From Lyophyllum atratum (Eukaryota > Basidiomycota > Agaricomycetes > Agaricales > Lyophyllaceae): a stretch of DNA of 64,000 nucleotides. The translations under genes were made by a program, and so were the position numbers. The DNA lies in the NCBI GenBank assembly GCA_014905825.1, contig JACGCN010000004.1:1612001-1676000 (forward strand), in the 5' to 3' direction. The notes under the pieces were generated by a model. The model saw nothing but the letters and a program-made list of their open reading frames with translations, ran no database searches and was not told where the DNA came from. Below are positions 48,052 to 58,610 of this stretch, in pieces; within the stretch, counting starts at the first letter, position 1; every line of letters starts with the position of its first letter.

Positions 48052-50743
48052 ATGTCGCTGGAAACACGCTCCCGAGACGTGCAAGAGAGGACCTTTTGCA
48101 AATGGTACAGCTTTCCGCAAGATTGAAAAACCAAAACCTTATAGCTGCCTCCCATCTCGTCACAATCCAGGTTGAACACAAAGCTAGAGATGAATGGCTA
48201 CCCTCCGATGTCTTCTCTGGTTAAGGATCTGTCAGATGGTGTTCGGCTTATCCAGCTCATGGTGGGCCTTTCTCGGCGCCAATTTCAATGAGTGACCATC
48301 TGAACTGGATGTGTTTACAGGAGATCATGGGTGCGTCTTCCTATCGCAGACGACAACTCAGGGTTTATGCCTTTAATTAGGAGACACCAGTCTTGGTCGC
48401 TACAACAAGAATCCCCGGATACGCGTTCAGAAAGCGGAAAATGTGAACAAAGCTCTGGAATTCATTACTTCCCGAGGGGTCAAACTCACTAACATTGGAC
48501 CAGAAGGTGTGCCGATAGGTATTCATGCATATCCCACTACTGAGCATTTATCGGACAGATATTATCGACGGGAATTTGAAGCTCATCCTGGGGATGATTT
48601 GGACTCTCATTTTGCGCTTCACGATCGCGGATATCAGGTGTGTCCGACGCTGATCGTCTGGACAAGCACTAACTCAAACCTGCGTTACAAGTGAAGAGGG
48701 ACTTTCTGCAAAGGAAGGCTTACTCCTTTGGTGTCAACGTAAGACCGAACCATACAAGGAAGTCGATGTGCAAGACTTTTCCTTGAGTTGGTCTGATGGG
48801 CTTGCTTTGTTCGTGCGCAGCAATCCATGCGTTTCTCGCCATAGATCATAGAGCCGCCTTACACTTTTTACAGGTGTGCTTTGATTCACCGCCATCGACC
48901 AGAACTGCTCGATTACGACAAGCTGGATAAGGTGGGTCAGCTGTATCGCACCTCGTGAACTTTCCTCAGATCCTGCACCTTATAGACAGATCGGCATGGA
49001 AACACCATTCTGGCGTTCACGATTGCAGCAGAACATCTTAACATACCTGTGAGTACATTTCTTCCTCTGTTTCCCCATTGCAAACCCAGCAGTTCCTATA
49101 GCAACTCCTCGAAGTCGAAGACTTGTGCGATTCGAACCGTCCTGATGAACGGAGTGTCATGACGTACATAGCCAGTTTCTTCCATGCATTTTCATCAATG
49201 GGTAAGCACAAGGCACCGCCCCCTGAGGAAATGTCAGTCTCATTACCTGTCATAGACCAGGCAGAAACAGTGTCACGGCGAGTGGAGAAGTTTGCGGAAC
49301 TCATGCAATCCGTTTGGGTGAGCCGAAATGACTATGAACGTCGTATAAGACTTGTATGTTCCTCCAATGTTATGCACACTATCGACCTCAGTTCTAACAC
49401 CGTACATATTAGTTGCTATCCGCCCTATCCGAAACTCAGGACCATTGGTTAGCTGCGGCCTTCTCTGGAAGCTATGCAGACGCCAAGCAGCAATCAGCTG
49501 ACTTTACCACCTACAAGCAAACGAGAAAACGGACGTGGGTAACGGAGAGACAAGACGTAGCGACACTTTTCGGCAACGTGCAGACCAAATTGAAAACGTA
49601 CGGTCTCCGGGAATACGTTCCTCCTCCAGGCCTTGCGCTGTCAGACCTAGATCAGGCTTGGAAAGGACTTCTAGCCTCGGAAGCAAGTAGATCGAGGGCA
49701 ATTAATGCACAGATACGGCAGTAGGTGGACCACGGTTGTTTTTAAAAAAGGCGTGACTCACACTTCTCCCAGGATCAAAGAGTCTCTTCGCAAGAAATAT
49801 GCGGACTTGGCGAATGATTTTGAGCGACGGCTGCACGCCCTATCGTCTGAACTGACAGCTATTGAAGGTACTCTGGAGGTCTGTCTCTTCCCCTTCCAAG
49901 GATTGATTCCACAAGATTGATTTCCATCCTAGTCACAACAAGAGCAAGTACAGCAAATACAAACACGTTTGCCAGCGTTATCAGACGTCCTAGCAAGTGT
50001 CGCTAGCGCAGAGGTGGAATGTAGTTCGGCGAACGTTGAGGAGAATGATTATACCGTGTTTACATGCCAGGACCTGGAGTTCGAGCTGGAACTACTTACC
50101 CAGATTGTCGCCAAGAAGATTGCCTTCATCGATAACCAGGTCCGTCGTCGTGTGACATGATGTCTTCTTTACGGTCTCACTGACTCTGGCAGATTGTCTC
50201 GAGGAACATGACGAACCTCACTCCAGCACAGTTGGAACAATTTGAGAGCACATTCCGCTACTTCGACAAAGACGAAACCAACACTCTCAATTTATCCGAA
50301 ATGACCGCAGCCCTTGCCAGTCTAGGAATTGTATACACTGATGAAGACATGGTCTTCATCTTTGAGGACCTAACGCAGGCTTATGGCGCAGTCACTTTCG
50401 AAGCATTCATCAATCTCCTTGTCTGTGCTTTCCTCCTTTATCGGTGGGAGAGCTGCTAAACATTTTCTTCCGCAGGTTGATATCACGGAAGATCAAACGT
50501 CTCCGGAGCAACTGCGGGAAGCTTTCCGCGGCATCGCGACTGACAAGGTGCGTAGTGCGCAAACTCTGAGCCTGCGGATGACTTACGCTTGTACAGCCTT
50601 TCGTAACGGAACTCGATCTGCGCATTGCGCATCTCCCTCCGCCTGCGATCGATTACCTCCGCGAGGCCATGCCAAGTACATCCAACGACACAGGCGAGCC
50701 GGAATATGACTATGAGCGGTGGCTGGATGATGTTTTTGCGTAG
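48052..50743 (+). CDS. alpha-actinin (Ain1-like actin cross-linker)
   Basis: F-actin cross-linking protein of the contractile ring and cortical actin. ATG 48052 gives [18 protein letters not shown], spliced to [30 protein letters not shown], the first calponin-homology (CH) domain. [41 protein letters not shown] and FTIADISEEG follow, then CH2 ([58 protein letters not shown]). A helical rod of about 300 residues ([39 protein letters not shown]) gives the short two-spectrin-repeat rod typical of fungi. The end is calmodulin-like: [28 protein letters not shown], with the EF-loop glycine replaced by Asn, then a last pseudo-EF hand and [12 protein letters not shown]. It lies 158 bp upstream of cofilin in the same direction. 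Confidence 0.9.
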
Positions 50744-50862
50744 TCTGCTGTAGATACCCCATAATTTTGAACAAGTTCCCTTTGTGTGACAGGCGCTGAA
50801 TCATGATAAGAGAAATGCGCGTGATCGCAGTTGTTCACAGCCACATATAAACCTCTTCTTCC

Positions 50863-50889
50863 GCCCACCCACCACCCACCACCCACCTC
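50863..50889. repeat. CCCACC/ACC simple repeat in the presumed cofilin 5' leader
   Basis: A pure C/A tract made of repeated CCCACC and ACCCACC words ends 13 bases before the cofilin ATG. Pyrimidine-rich leaders just upstream of the start are common in highly expressed fungal genes; whether it affects expression is unknown. Confidence 0.6.
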
Positions 50890-50901
50890 TTATTATTTGA
50901 A

Positions 50902-51540
50902 ATGGTAAGGATACTCGCAGCTCATAATGACGGTCCTATCTGACGCCAACACAGGCCTCCGGCGTCGGCGTTAACGAATTATGTCTCAAAGAATACCAGG
51001 CACTCAAGCTCAAGAAGACATATAAATACATCATCTTCACCCTGAGCAAAGACTTCACCGAGGTCGTTGTCGAGAAGACATCGGCCTCCCAAGATTACGA
51101 TGATTTCGTGGCCGACCTTCCGGAAACAGAATGTCGATGGGCGGTCTACGACTTCGACTTTGAGAAAGAGGATGGTGGCAAGAGGAACAAGATCATTTTC
51201 TACTCCTGGTACGTCGCGATCCCTTTCCATCGGCTGCGCCCTGCCCTCCTTCTCTCGCCTCTGCGCGTTTTGGGACATCTCTTTGTTGCGCCCGTGGTCC
51301 TGATCACCATGATTAGGTCTCCCGACGATGCCAAGATCAAGCAGAAGATGCTGTTCGCCTCGTCCAAGGATGCCCTGCGACGCTCCCTCGTTGGCATTGC
51401 CACAGAGATCCAGGGAACCGATTTCAGTGAGGTTGCGTACGAAAGCGGTGCGTATATCAGCTGTGCCGCTGCTTAACTGTCTCTGACCTTCTTATGCTCG
51501 ATTCCCAGTGCTGGACAAAGCCTCCCGTATTGGAGCCTGA
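50902..51540 (+). CDS. COF1: cofilin / ADF actin-severing protein
   Basis: Essential small protein that binds and severs ADP-actin filaments. The first exon is only ATG (50902-50904); an intron of about 50 bp joins it to ASGVGVNELCLKEYQALKLKK, the normal cofilin start with the regulatory Ser at the N-terminus. Conserved blocks: KYIIFTLSKDFTEVVVEK, YDDFVADLPETECRWAVYDFDFE, KIIFYSW and, after an intron of about 120 bp, SPDDAKIKQKMLFASSKDALRRSLVGI, the long actin-binding helix. The last intron joins EVAYES to VLDKASRIGA. The length, about 138 residues, is normal. An ATG-only first exon is also common in other fungal cofilins. Confidence 0.94.
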
Positions 51541-52391
51541 TTTTATACACTACTCTCACCATTTCTTGTATTCCCTGCTACAATCTCGACATCTTTAAGA
51601 ATCGATCCCTATCTGGACAATAAACGATTGCGAAGTTTCAAATCCAGTTAGTCTGTGAGGAGTATCGCCACTCTGGGACTACAAAGTTGCGCAATCTCTG
51701 GGTTTCTTCGTCAAGACATCTTCGTCTTTGAGAAAACCATGTCAATAGACTCCGCCGAAGATTTCAGGCAAGGCGAATATATATCTGGGATTGACGTCAC
51801 TGATACAGGGCAACCATGCAAATGTTTGACAATCCAGGACAGACGAAAAGGCTCTTCATACTGCGACCCTCCAAGCTCGCTTGACGTCTTTGATGTCTTC
51901 ATGAACCTTGCACTGGCTAGAACCCTGTCGATATCTCTTGGTTCCCGTTATCTTCGCTGTTTGTTCGCGTTTTGCAAAGGCTTCACTTCCAGTGTCCGAT
52001 CTCGATGACACAACTAGTGCGACAACTTTGAAAGGCATTTGCAAGTTTGTCTGTTACTGCATCCTCACTTACCTTATGTTGGCCTGAGCCCGTCTACCTC
52101 CTAATCACGGCCGACCATCAAGCCCTTGCATTTTTGATTCTATGGATTTGGCAGGTTTGGTGTGATGAACAACAACGCAACCATGACGGAACTGGGCGGT
52201 CGCCGTCGCAACATGTATACCCTGTTCAACGAGATTAAACGACTCGTCTTGTCCAACTTGCCACTTGTTTCCCACACGTACGAGCTGAGCTCGCTGACGT
52301 CGAGCCTGCGGCCACTTCCATTCCCTTGAATTCCCGATTCTGCTCTGACATACATTAAACTTCCCTTTCAAAGCGTTCACCTAATATCACC
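51541..52391. other. intergenic region, no supported gene
   Basis: About 850 bp. The first part should be the cofilin 3' untranslated region, the last part the metalloprotease promoter. An open frame at 51655-52008 has no recognisable motif, and no splice model improves it. No repeat recognised. Confidence 0.4.
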
Positions 52392-53591
52392 ATGTTCGGC
52401 CAATCGATTTGGTTGGCTTTATTCATCTGTTACTGCTTACATTCTGTCTTGGGAGGACCTTTATTCGATCGAGAAGAGTCACCTAGTGAGCGTGTGCAAG
52501 TGCATTTTAGAAACGTTACCTCTGATGCGTCTGTTAACAGGGATTTGTTAACAGAGGTTGTGGAAACGAAGTCTCGCAGGCGGATGTTCTCGCCATTGAG
52601 CAGGAATTCAAGGAAGGGAAGGCGTCACTAAGCACTTCAGACGCCGCTTTGGCGCCCATCGAAATCGACGTCTATTGGCACGTCATTAGCGCTAACACTA
52701 CCCTTACGGGCGGCTGGGTTCCGTAAGTGCGTGCCTTCTCCTTCTCGGAGGAGACTAACATAGATAATGGCGAATAGGAATTCACAGATTGACGCTCAAA
52801 TGGCAGTCCTGAATCAAGATTACGCGGAGGCAGGCGTGTCCTGGAGACACGTAGATACGACGAGGATCATCAGCTCGGATTGGTTTGGGAGGATCAGGGA
52901 GAGCAAGTCGGTTTGAGGTCTTTTTTGTCACGAGTCCAACCAACTCAAATCCCGAGTAGCAGTGCCGACGCTAATACCATGAAGACGATCTTCAGGAAGG
53001 GAGGAGCTACTGTGTTAAACGTATTCACAGTAGGGTAAGGAAAGGACATGCTCTTGCGAAGTACAGGGCTGAAGCTTTTGATATTTCTAGCTTTCCTGGC
53101 TCCACTTTACTTGGATATGCCACATTTCCTTGGAGTTATCGTACACAGTCTCCAATTGACGGGGTGGTGATACGTTATTCTTCACTCCCTGGAGGCTCTG
53201 CCTTGCAGCACAACGGAGGTCGTACGCTTACCCACGAAGCCGGTCACTGGTTAGGACTCTATCATACCTTTCAAGTGCGTACAACGTCTGGCCAACAAAC
53301 GACAACTCATGACTTTCCGGTAGGGTGGCTGTACTGGAGTGGGGGACTTGGTGGACGATACACCAGCTGTGAAAGTGCCTAATTTCGGCTGCCCTACTCA
53401 GCGCGATACCTGTGCTGGAGGAGGCCTCGACTTGATAAGTAAGTTCCGGGTCGATCTCTCTCGACTTAGGCTGATGATATTTCAAAGGTAACTTCATGGA
53501 TTATACGGACGATTCCTGCAAGACAGGGTTTACGATTGGACAAATCGAGCGAATCCAAGCTGCAACCCAAATTTACCGCAGCGCCCCTTAA
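52392..53591 (+). CDS. secreted zinc metalloprotease, M43 (pappalysin-like) family
   Basis: Extracellular metalloprotease of the type common in saprotrophic fungi. ATG 52392 gives a signal peptide (MFGQSIWLALFICYCLHSVLG) and a short proregion. An intron, best read as a gtgcaag donor with a ttaacag acceptor, leads into GFVNRGCGNEVSQADVLA. Then EIDVYWHVISANTTLTGGWVP, INSQIDAQMAVLNQDYAEAG-type sequence, GATVLNVFTVGF, LLGYATFPWSY and DGVVIRYSSLPGG match the family. The zinc site is HEAGHWLGLYHTF (H-E-x-x-H-x-x-G-x-x-H), with the Met-turn NFMDYTDDSC downstream, so the active site looks complete. CPTQRDTC and TIGQIERIQAATQIYRSAP close the protein. Six or so introns. The first exon junction is the least certain part of the model. 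Confidence 0.85.
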
Positions 53592-53860
53592 TCTTCCAAA
53601 CGAATAATGCATGCCCATAGGATTTGCTTGTAAGGGTCAGAAGGCTGACAAGGAGTCGTTTGCCAGTCATATCGACATAATAACTTCTTGGACTGTGCAC
53701 AACTGCTGCCTCACTGAAATGCTGCTCGACGCGTGATAATCGGCCTCCAAGCTTGTTATTTAGTTTCTGCGCCTGCTCCTCGAGGCACTGATCTTCGGGA
53801 TTAAATATCAACGAGGCACATATTGCTATCACTCCATATTGCTATTACTCTCTGAAGTCT

Positions 53861-54343
53861 TTAAGCACAGAACTGTGATACCCCTACGTTCGGAAATGTT
53901 GCACGTCTTGCGAATGCCTTGTTCCCCACCGCGAACTCCTCAAACTCCTTCCCGAGCGCTTCAACATCCCTCACATTCAGCCTTCCCTCTTCGCCTAGCT
54001 TCTCCACCACCCTCAGAACCCATGGCACGCATTCCCCAAACTCGTCATTCTGCGGAACTTCAACGAGCTCTGCACATGCTTTCAGTTGGTCCACCGTGAT
54101 AGCACCATCGGCAACATCACGCAGTTTGAGGAGGGTAGTGCAAAACATGTCGCCGGCAATCGCTTGACGCCGTGACTGGTATACCCAGAAAGGGGAGGTA
54201 TCGCGGTCAATGCGAATGTGAACGAGACAGCCCGACGAAGCAGAAGATGGTATGATCAGTCCCGCGTGTGGGGAACGCGCCTGCGCGAAACCAATGATGT
54301 ACAGCGAGCCGGGGGTGAGCTTGTCAGCTTCAGCTTGCATCAT
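53861..54343 (-). CDS. conserved agaricomycete protein, DUF6914-like
   Basis: Single exon of 160 residues with no intron needed. The protein reads as a compact soluble alpha/beta domain: YIIGFAQARSPHAGLIIP, FWVYQSRRQAIAGDMFC, LLKLRDVADGAI, and ECVPWVLRVVEKLGEEGRL followed by an acidic helix. The HAGLI and GECVPWVLxVVExL blocks resemble a domain seen in many paralogous copies in mushroom genomes (DUF6914), of unknown function. The assignment rests on memory of that pattern, not on a search. An intron-free gene next to intron-rich neighbours might reflect a recent copy. Confidence 0.65.
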   Translation of the reverse strand: MMQAEADKLTPGSLYIIGFAQARSPHAGLIIPSSASSGCLVHIRIDRDTSPFWVYQSRRQAIAGDMFCTTLLKLRDVADGAITVDQLKACAELVEVPQNDEFGECVPWVLRVVEKLGEEGRLNVRDVEALGKEFEEFAVGNKAFARRATFPNVGVSQFCA

Positions 54344-54870
54344 CTGTTATGATAGGGTATAACCTGGTATAACACAGTAGCAGATTTGAGATGAATTTGG
54401 GCTGGGTTGCATGAAACCCACTTCAACGTTTGATCACAAAAGCCGAACTCTGGTTTTCGGCGGCGCGGCACAACCAGCGGACCTCAAACGGTTCGGACTC
54501 CGAACTCCGCGTACAGCACCCTGACTTCCTCATGAATTACTGCAGGATTACTGCCTCAGCCTGTCCGAGGTGAGGCTCATGCGGATGTTTGGCCCTTTCT
54601 CCTTCGAAGAGACGCTCGAGTTTCTCGGTGGCCCTGCCGCAAATCGACCCTGGGTATCGTCGAAAAAGCAGGCTCTCCTGGAAAGTTTCGGGCTGTCCGT
54701 GACCTCTCATCCGTTGGCGGCAAGGGTTGTTCCGTGAACGATTCTTTCAGTAGACGTGATTGCGAGCCTGCGGGGGGAACTGCCTCGCAGATGGCCGACC
54801 TGGTGAGCACCTCTATCCAACTTCCATGTTCGAGGCGGGTGCGTCTCACGCGCACGCCTGGCTAACCCCC
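54344..54870. other. intergenic region, no supported gene
   Basis: About 530 bp between the DUF6914-like gene and the tandem repeat array. No gene, splice pattern or repeat recognised; the part near 54344 should contain the promoter of the minus-strand gene. Confidence 0.35.
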
Positions 54871-55240
54871 CACGACGTGCGGACGAACCGCGGTGGCGTA
54901 TTCCTTGCAGCGGTGGCTTTTGTGCCCATTGGCGTGTGGCCTCGCCCTGCCAGTTGTCTTGTCCATGGGTGTCTGGTCTCACTAGCCCCTTCCTTTGAAA
55001 GCCCACGACGTGCGGACGATACGCGGTGGCGTATTCCTTGTAGCGGTGGCTTTTGTGCCCATTGGCGTGTGGCCTCGCCCTGCCAGTTGTCTTGTCCATG
55101 GGTGTCTGGTCTCACCAGCCCCTTCCTTTGAAAGCCCACGACGTGCGGACGATACGCGGTGGCGTATTGCTTGCAACTGTGGCTTTGTGCCCTTTGGCGC
55201 GTGGCCTCGCCCCGCCGGTTGTTTTGTCATTGGTAGCGAA
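54871..55240. repeat. tandem repeat array, 133-bp unit, about 2.8 copies
   Basis: Units start at 54871, 55004 and 55137, each with CACGACGTGCGGACGA, followed by CGCGGTGGCGTATT, then GTGGCTTT, GTGTGGCCTCGCCCTGCC and GTCTTGTCCATGGG. Copies 1 and 2 differ at only a few positions. Copy 3 is more diverged and fades out near 55240. The period is exactly 133 bp twice. The array is GC-rich (CG pairs frequent) and has open frames in several phases because 133 is not a multiple of three, so long frames through it are not evidence of coding. Confidence 0.9.
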
Positions 55241-55259
55241 CATCACAAAGGTATGTCCG

Positions 55260-55722
55260 GACACGTTAAGGGCTCGATCGAGTCTAACCTGGCGCTAAAG
55301 CACCTCCCACACCATCACCACCGCCACCACGGCGCTCTCGACCTGCCCCAGTTCCTCAAGTACCGCCGTCAGAACCACAACCACAACCCCGCCCGGAACC
55401 ACGCCCACACCCACACCCTTATCCAACCCCTTCGACAGCCTCGCGTCGTTCGCGCGCCTTCATGCCGTGCTTCCCCTCTGAAGCTGCCCCAGCTCCTGCC
55501 GCCGCCCAAGCGAAAGGCACGCCGACCCCACCACCACCGCAGCCCAATGTTCGCCCACTCCGCCGCCAATCCAGGTCTGTACGCCCACCCCGCCGCCGCC
55601 GCAGAAGGTCAAGACGTCGCTAAAGGCCTACAAGCTGTGGAAGCAGAGGCGCAAGGAGCAGAAGGAGAAGGAGAGGGCGGCGGCGAGCAACGCGGGTGGG
55701 AGTGTAGGTGGGAGTGTGTAGG
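55260..55722 (+). pseudogene. possible Pro/Arg-rich coding relic or 3' exon
   Basis: Just after the tandem repeats the plus strand has a strong Pro-rich reading (APPTPSPPPPRRSRP, PQPQPRPEPRPHPHP). If the short stretch gttcgc...ccag (about 55546-55571) is treated as an intron or ignored with a frame change, it continues as VKTSLKAYKLWKQRRKEQKEKE, AAASNAGGSVGGSV and a stop near 55722. The end is highly protein-like, whereas the beginning runs into the repeat array without a start codon or splice support. The alternative His-rich frame of the same DNA is probably a shadow. Best read as the tail of a gene truncated or invaded by the repeat. Confidence 0.3.
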
Positions 55723-56266
55723 CGTCGCCCGTTGTCGGGACTGTGGGGTTGGGGCTGGAGAAGGAGTGTGCGAAGGCTGGGGAGGATGAGGTGGAGAAGG
55801 CTGGGCCTGGAAAGGAGAGTGAGTGCAGATGCGAAGATTAATGGAGGAGGCGGAGGGGCTGGGCCCGCGATATCGGGGGAAGCTGAGCCGCGCTCATTTG
55901 ATACGATTACATTTATCATTGATACACAATATACAAGGTACACAATCAAGTCCATCATCGCAACCTTCATACCCTCCAAGACCCGAGAAGCAACGCGTTC
56001 GCCGAAATTCTTGTCGCATGTGGCATGGCAGGTATGCGAACTTCGAAGGCGCCCGTGCGGAAGTCTGAAAGACCTTTAGAAACAGTGACATTTTACATAA
56101 GGTTGAAAATCGAGTCAGTGTAAGGTTATGAGTATCTAAGGAATCAAATTGCCATCCACTGGCATGAATGCGACGCCAGAGCGCGTACACCTCTAATCCT
56201 CATTTCGACCTCGTCATGCGGATTAACCGGTCCGGAGTTCAACCATCAATTCTTCGAACAACCACC
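55723..56266. other. intergenic region, no supported gene
   Basis: About 540 bp, beginning with a G-rich stretch to about 55880 and then AT-rich. Contains the promoter of the next gene. No repeat or RNA gene recognised. Confidence 0.35.
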
Positions 56267-57302
56267 ATGGCTCCGACTCGTCGTCAGACCAACTCTCCTA
56301 CCACTGCCGAATACCGTCGCACCCCTCCCCGTCGACCCACAACCGAATGGTACCACGACAAAAACCTTACCGTCTCCGAATATGCTCGCAAAGCTGTAGC
56401 TGACCGTCCACCGCGCGTCAAATTCACTTCCCAGGAGATCGAACACTATGCCAAGTTGTACGTCAAGTACATACTCCTCGCGCAAGCACAGAATGAGGCC
56501 ATGGCGCACGACCCCAAAAGGCTTCAGGAGTCCTACCTCCGAGTCGAGTCGAGGCTCGCTCGTGAACGGCAGGGGATGAAACCGATTACGGAGGTCACGT
56601 ACGCGCAAATCGATGCTGCGCTTGAAGATTTCGAGGAAGAGTGTAAAAAGGCGCCGGAGACTTTTGACGAGTGTGTATGCATTTATTATCTCTTTATATC
56701 CCTTGGAAGACGATTGTTGTTCCCTACCTTCCGCACAGTCGCATCTTGCTTGCCACACACGCGATGAACTATATCACTACCATGGTCGACCATGTCCTCA
56801 ACCATCCCACCAGGCATCACACGGATCACCTCAGAGTACTTCGGATGGCTTCCGACGAGCTTGCTAAGTGCGCTTTCTTGGGTTTCATTGTCTTCTAAGT
56901 TCTTACGCTCTCGTATGCAGGATAGCGCGGGATCCTCCCCATTGGGCTGCTCTAGGTGTCGCACCGAAGCCGCCGCCCGCTCAGACCATCGAGCTCATCC
57001 CTGCCCGCCTCCGCGAGCGCATCTTTCCCGTGACGCAAGGCGACCTCGAGCATTGGCGAGACCACCCACAAGACCTCGTCGGCATCGGCTTCATCCGCAA
57101 ATTCTCCTCCAACCCATCCGAGGTGGCTAAAGATAGTGTTTTCTTTGTTCGCGATTCCATTTCTACGGCGCGGGGTGCTCGTCACTTCGAAATTCAATTC
57201 GAGGATAGTGGCGAAGACGTCTTCCCGTTTGGGCAGGACCAGCTGTTGGAGCTCATCACCACAGCGAAATGGGTTCGTGTGGAAGCTGCCCCTAGGTCGT
57301 AG
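56267..57302 (+). CDS. uncharacterised soluble fungal protein
   Basis: Three exons. ATG 56267 gives MAPTRRQTNSPTTAEYRRTP; an earlier in-frame ATG at 56219 would add 16 residues. The sequence is helix-rich: LTVSEYARKAVADRPP, YAKLYVKYILLAQAQNEA, ALEDFEEECKKAPETF, then across an intron (gtgtat donor) DRILLATHAMNYITTMVDHVL and, across the next, KIARDPPHWAALGVAPKPPP. The last third (LIPARLRERIFPVTQGDLEHW, DLVGIGFIRKF, RHFEIQFEDSG, FGQDQLLELI) reads as an alpha/beta domain. Splicing is well supported because both junctions keep long coding sense. I recognise no family. The total is about 300 residues with no signal peptide or membrane helix. Confidence 0.68.
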
Positions 57303-58610
57303 TAGTTGTTGTAACATAACTTCTAACTCATTGCCAATTTGCATCAAACTCATGCCCACAAACTCGAGGACGACCATTTTTGCCTCTGTATCTTTTGCCA
57401 TCAACGTTCGACTGGAATGGATCGGAGGGGGAAGGGTTGAGCACAGCTCCGAGCTCGAAGACCCATTCTTCGACGGTCGTCGAGGATTTCCCGAGTCCGT
57501 GGTTCTACGCTACTGCAACGCATCCTGATGTCTCGACGATTCAGCTTCAACATCTCCCCGTACGCTCTGCATCCCCGCAAGTATCACGATCATCTCCTAA
57601 TTTTGTGCTGATCTTCACCCTCTGGTCCATCCTTCTTGCCATGTGGCGTCCCGTGCTCGTTGCCGACGATAACCTGGCGACAAAGGTCCCTGGTGCTCAA
57701 TCTTAGTGAGGCCTGTCCGTTTTCCTTTCTTCTTGGACATTTTTTGTAAACACGTCTTACGCACAGATGACGGCTACGAATCCTGCCCACCCGCGCCGCC
57801 TACATATATCGCATGTTTTCAATCCACGGCCCGTGCCTAAGTCGAGGCGAAAGATCATTTCCGGAGCCACAAAGGAACTGATTTTGGACTATTTACAAAT
57901 ACATACGGCCATACGGCCTGCTGGTGTTCTATAGATACCGGCCACTGCAAACTACTAAACGCCATCGCCAAACTGAACGAACATCAGGCTCAAAAATGCG
58001 CTGAGAAAAGAGCTAGGACAGACGTGAACGGGCTCTATCGGGCAATACATCGTCAGTCGCCGAGTCCACCACTTCAAGTGAGGCAGCACCCCCCGAACCG
58101 CACGCGGACGTCACGCAACCGCTCCTTTCAGTCCCACAAACAGCGCCTCGGTCGTGAGGCGAGGTCGAGGCACAACTTCGAGCACGCACGTAAAGTCTAC
58201 CCACGAATGGAAGCGCGCCTGTATCAAATCGACGCCGACTCGGTCCACCCAAGGTCCACCAAGCTCAGTGCCTTACAAACTCTACAGGAGCCAAAAGGTG
58301 CGTCGATATCTTGTTTGCGATATAGATGTTAGTGTTTATCTCAATAGGAGATATGCCAATGGCGTGAATGCAACGACTCGTTCATCCAGAGTCTTCACTC
58401 GCCGCGGCATGTACCCCAGGATGGAGGATCTAGCCTACTGTATAACGGGAGCTGCTGCTTGTCTTCCGGAGACATATCAAACACATGAATCGCATGTCGG
58501 TAACTCTTGTTTAGATGTCCGATGCATAGGAAAGCGAGAACCCACAGGGTGACCGCCGTAAATATTCTAAAAAATGTACAGTTAAAAAGCCCAAACGGAA
58601 AGAGGCACGT
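57303..58610. other. intergenic region with weak coding-like segments
   Basis: About 1.3 kb. On the plus strand, 57380-57706 reads FDWNGSEGEGLSTAPSS and later a hydrophobic FVLIFTLWSILLAMW, which might be a small tail-anchored protein, but no start or family supports it. Segments at 58013-58252 and 58154-58552 are open but not convincing. No repeat recognised. The end should contain the DUF3605 3' untranslated region. Confidence 0.35.

Noticed and set aside
49125..49140. tRNA-like B-box on the minus strand (GGTTCGAATCGC)
   Set aside because: It lies inside the alpha-actinin coding sequence ([10 protein letters not shown]) and no acceptor stem or A-box could be placed around it.
51655..52008. 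Open frame of 117 codons downstream of cofilin
   Set aside because: Overlapping frames on the opposite strand are equally open and no motif is visible; most likely 3' untranslated or intergenic DNA.
54995..55789. Open frame of 264 codons with a His-rich segment
   Set aside because: It runs through the 133-bp tandem repeats in changing phase and continues as a shadow of the Pro/Arg-rich frame; the His runs come from CAC/CCA repeats.
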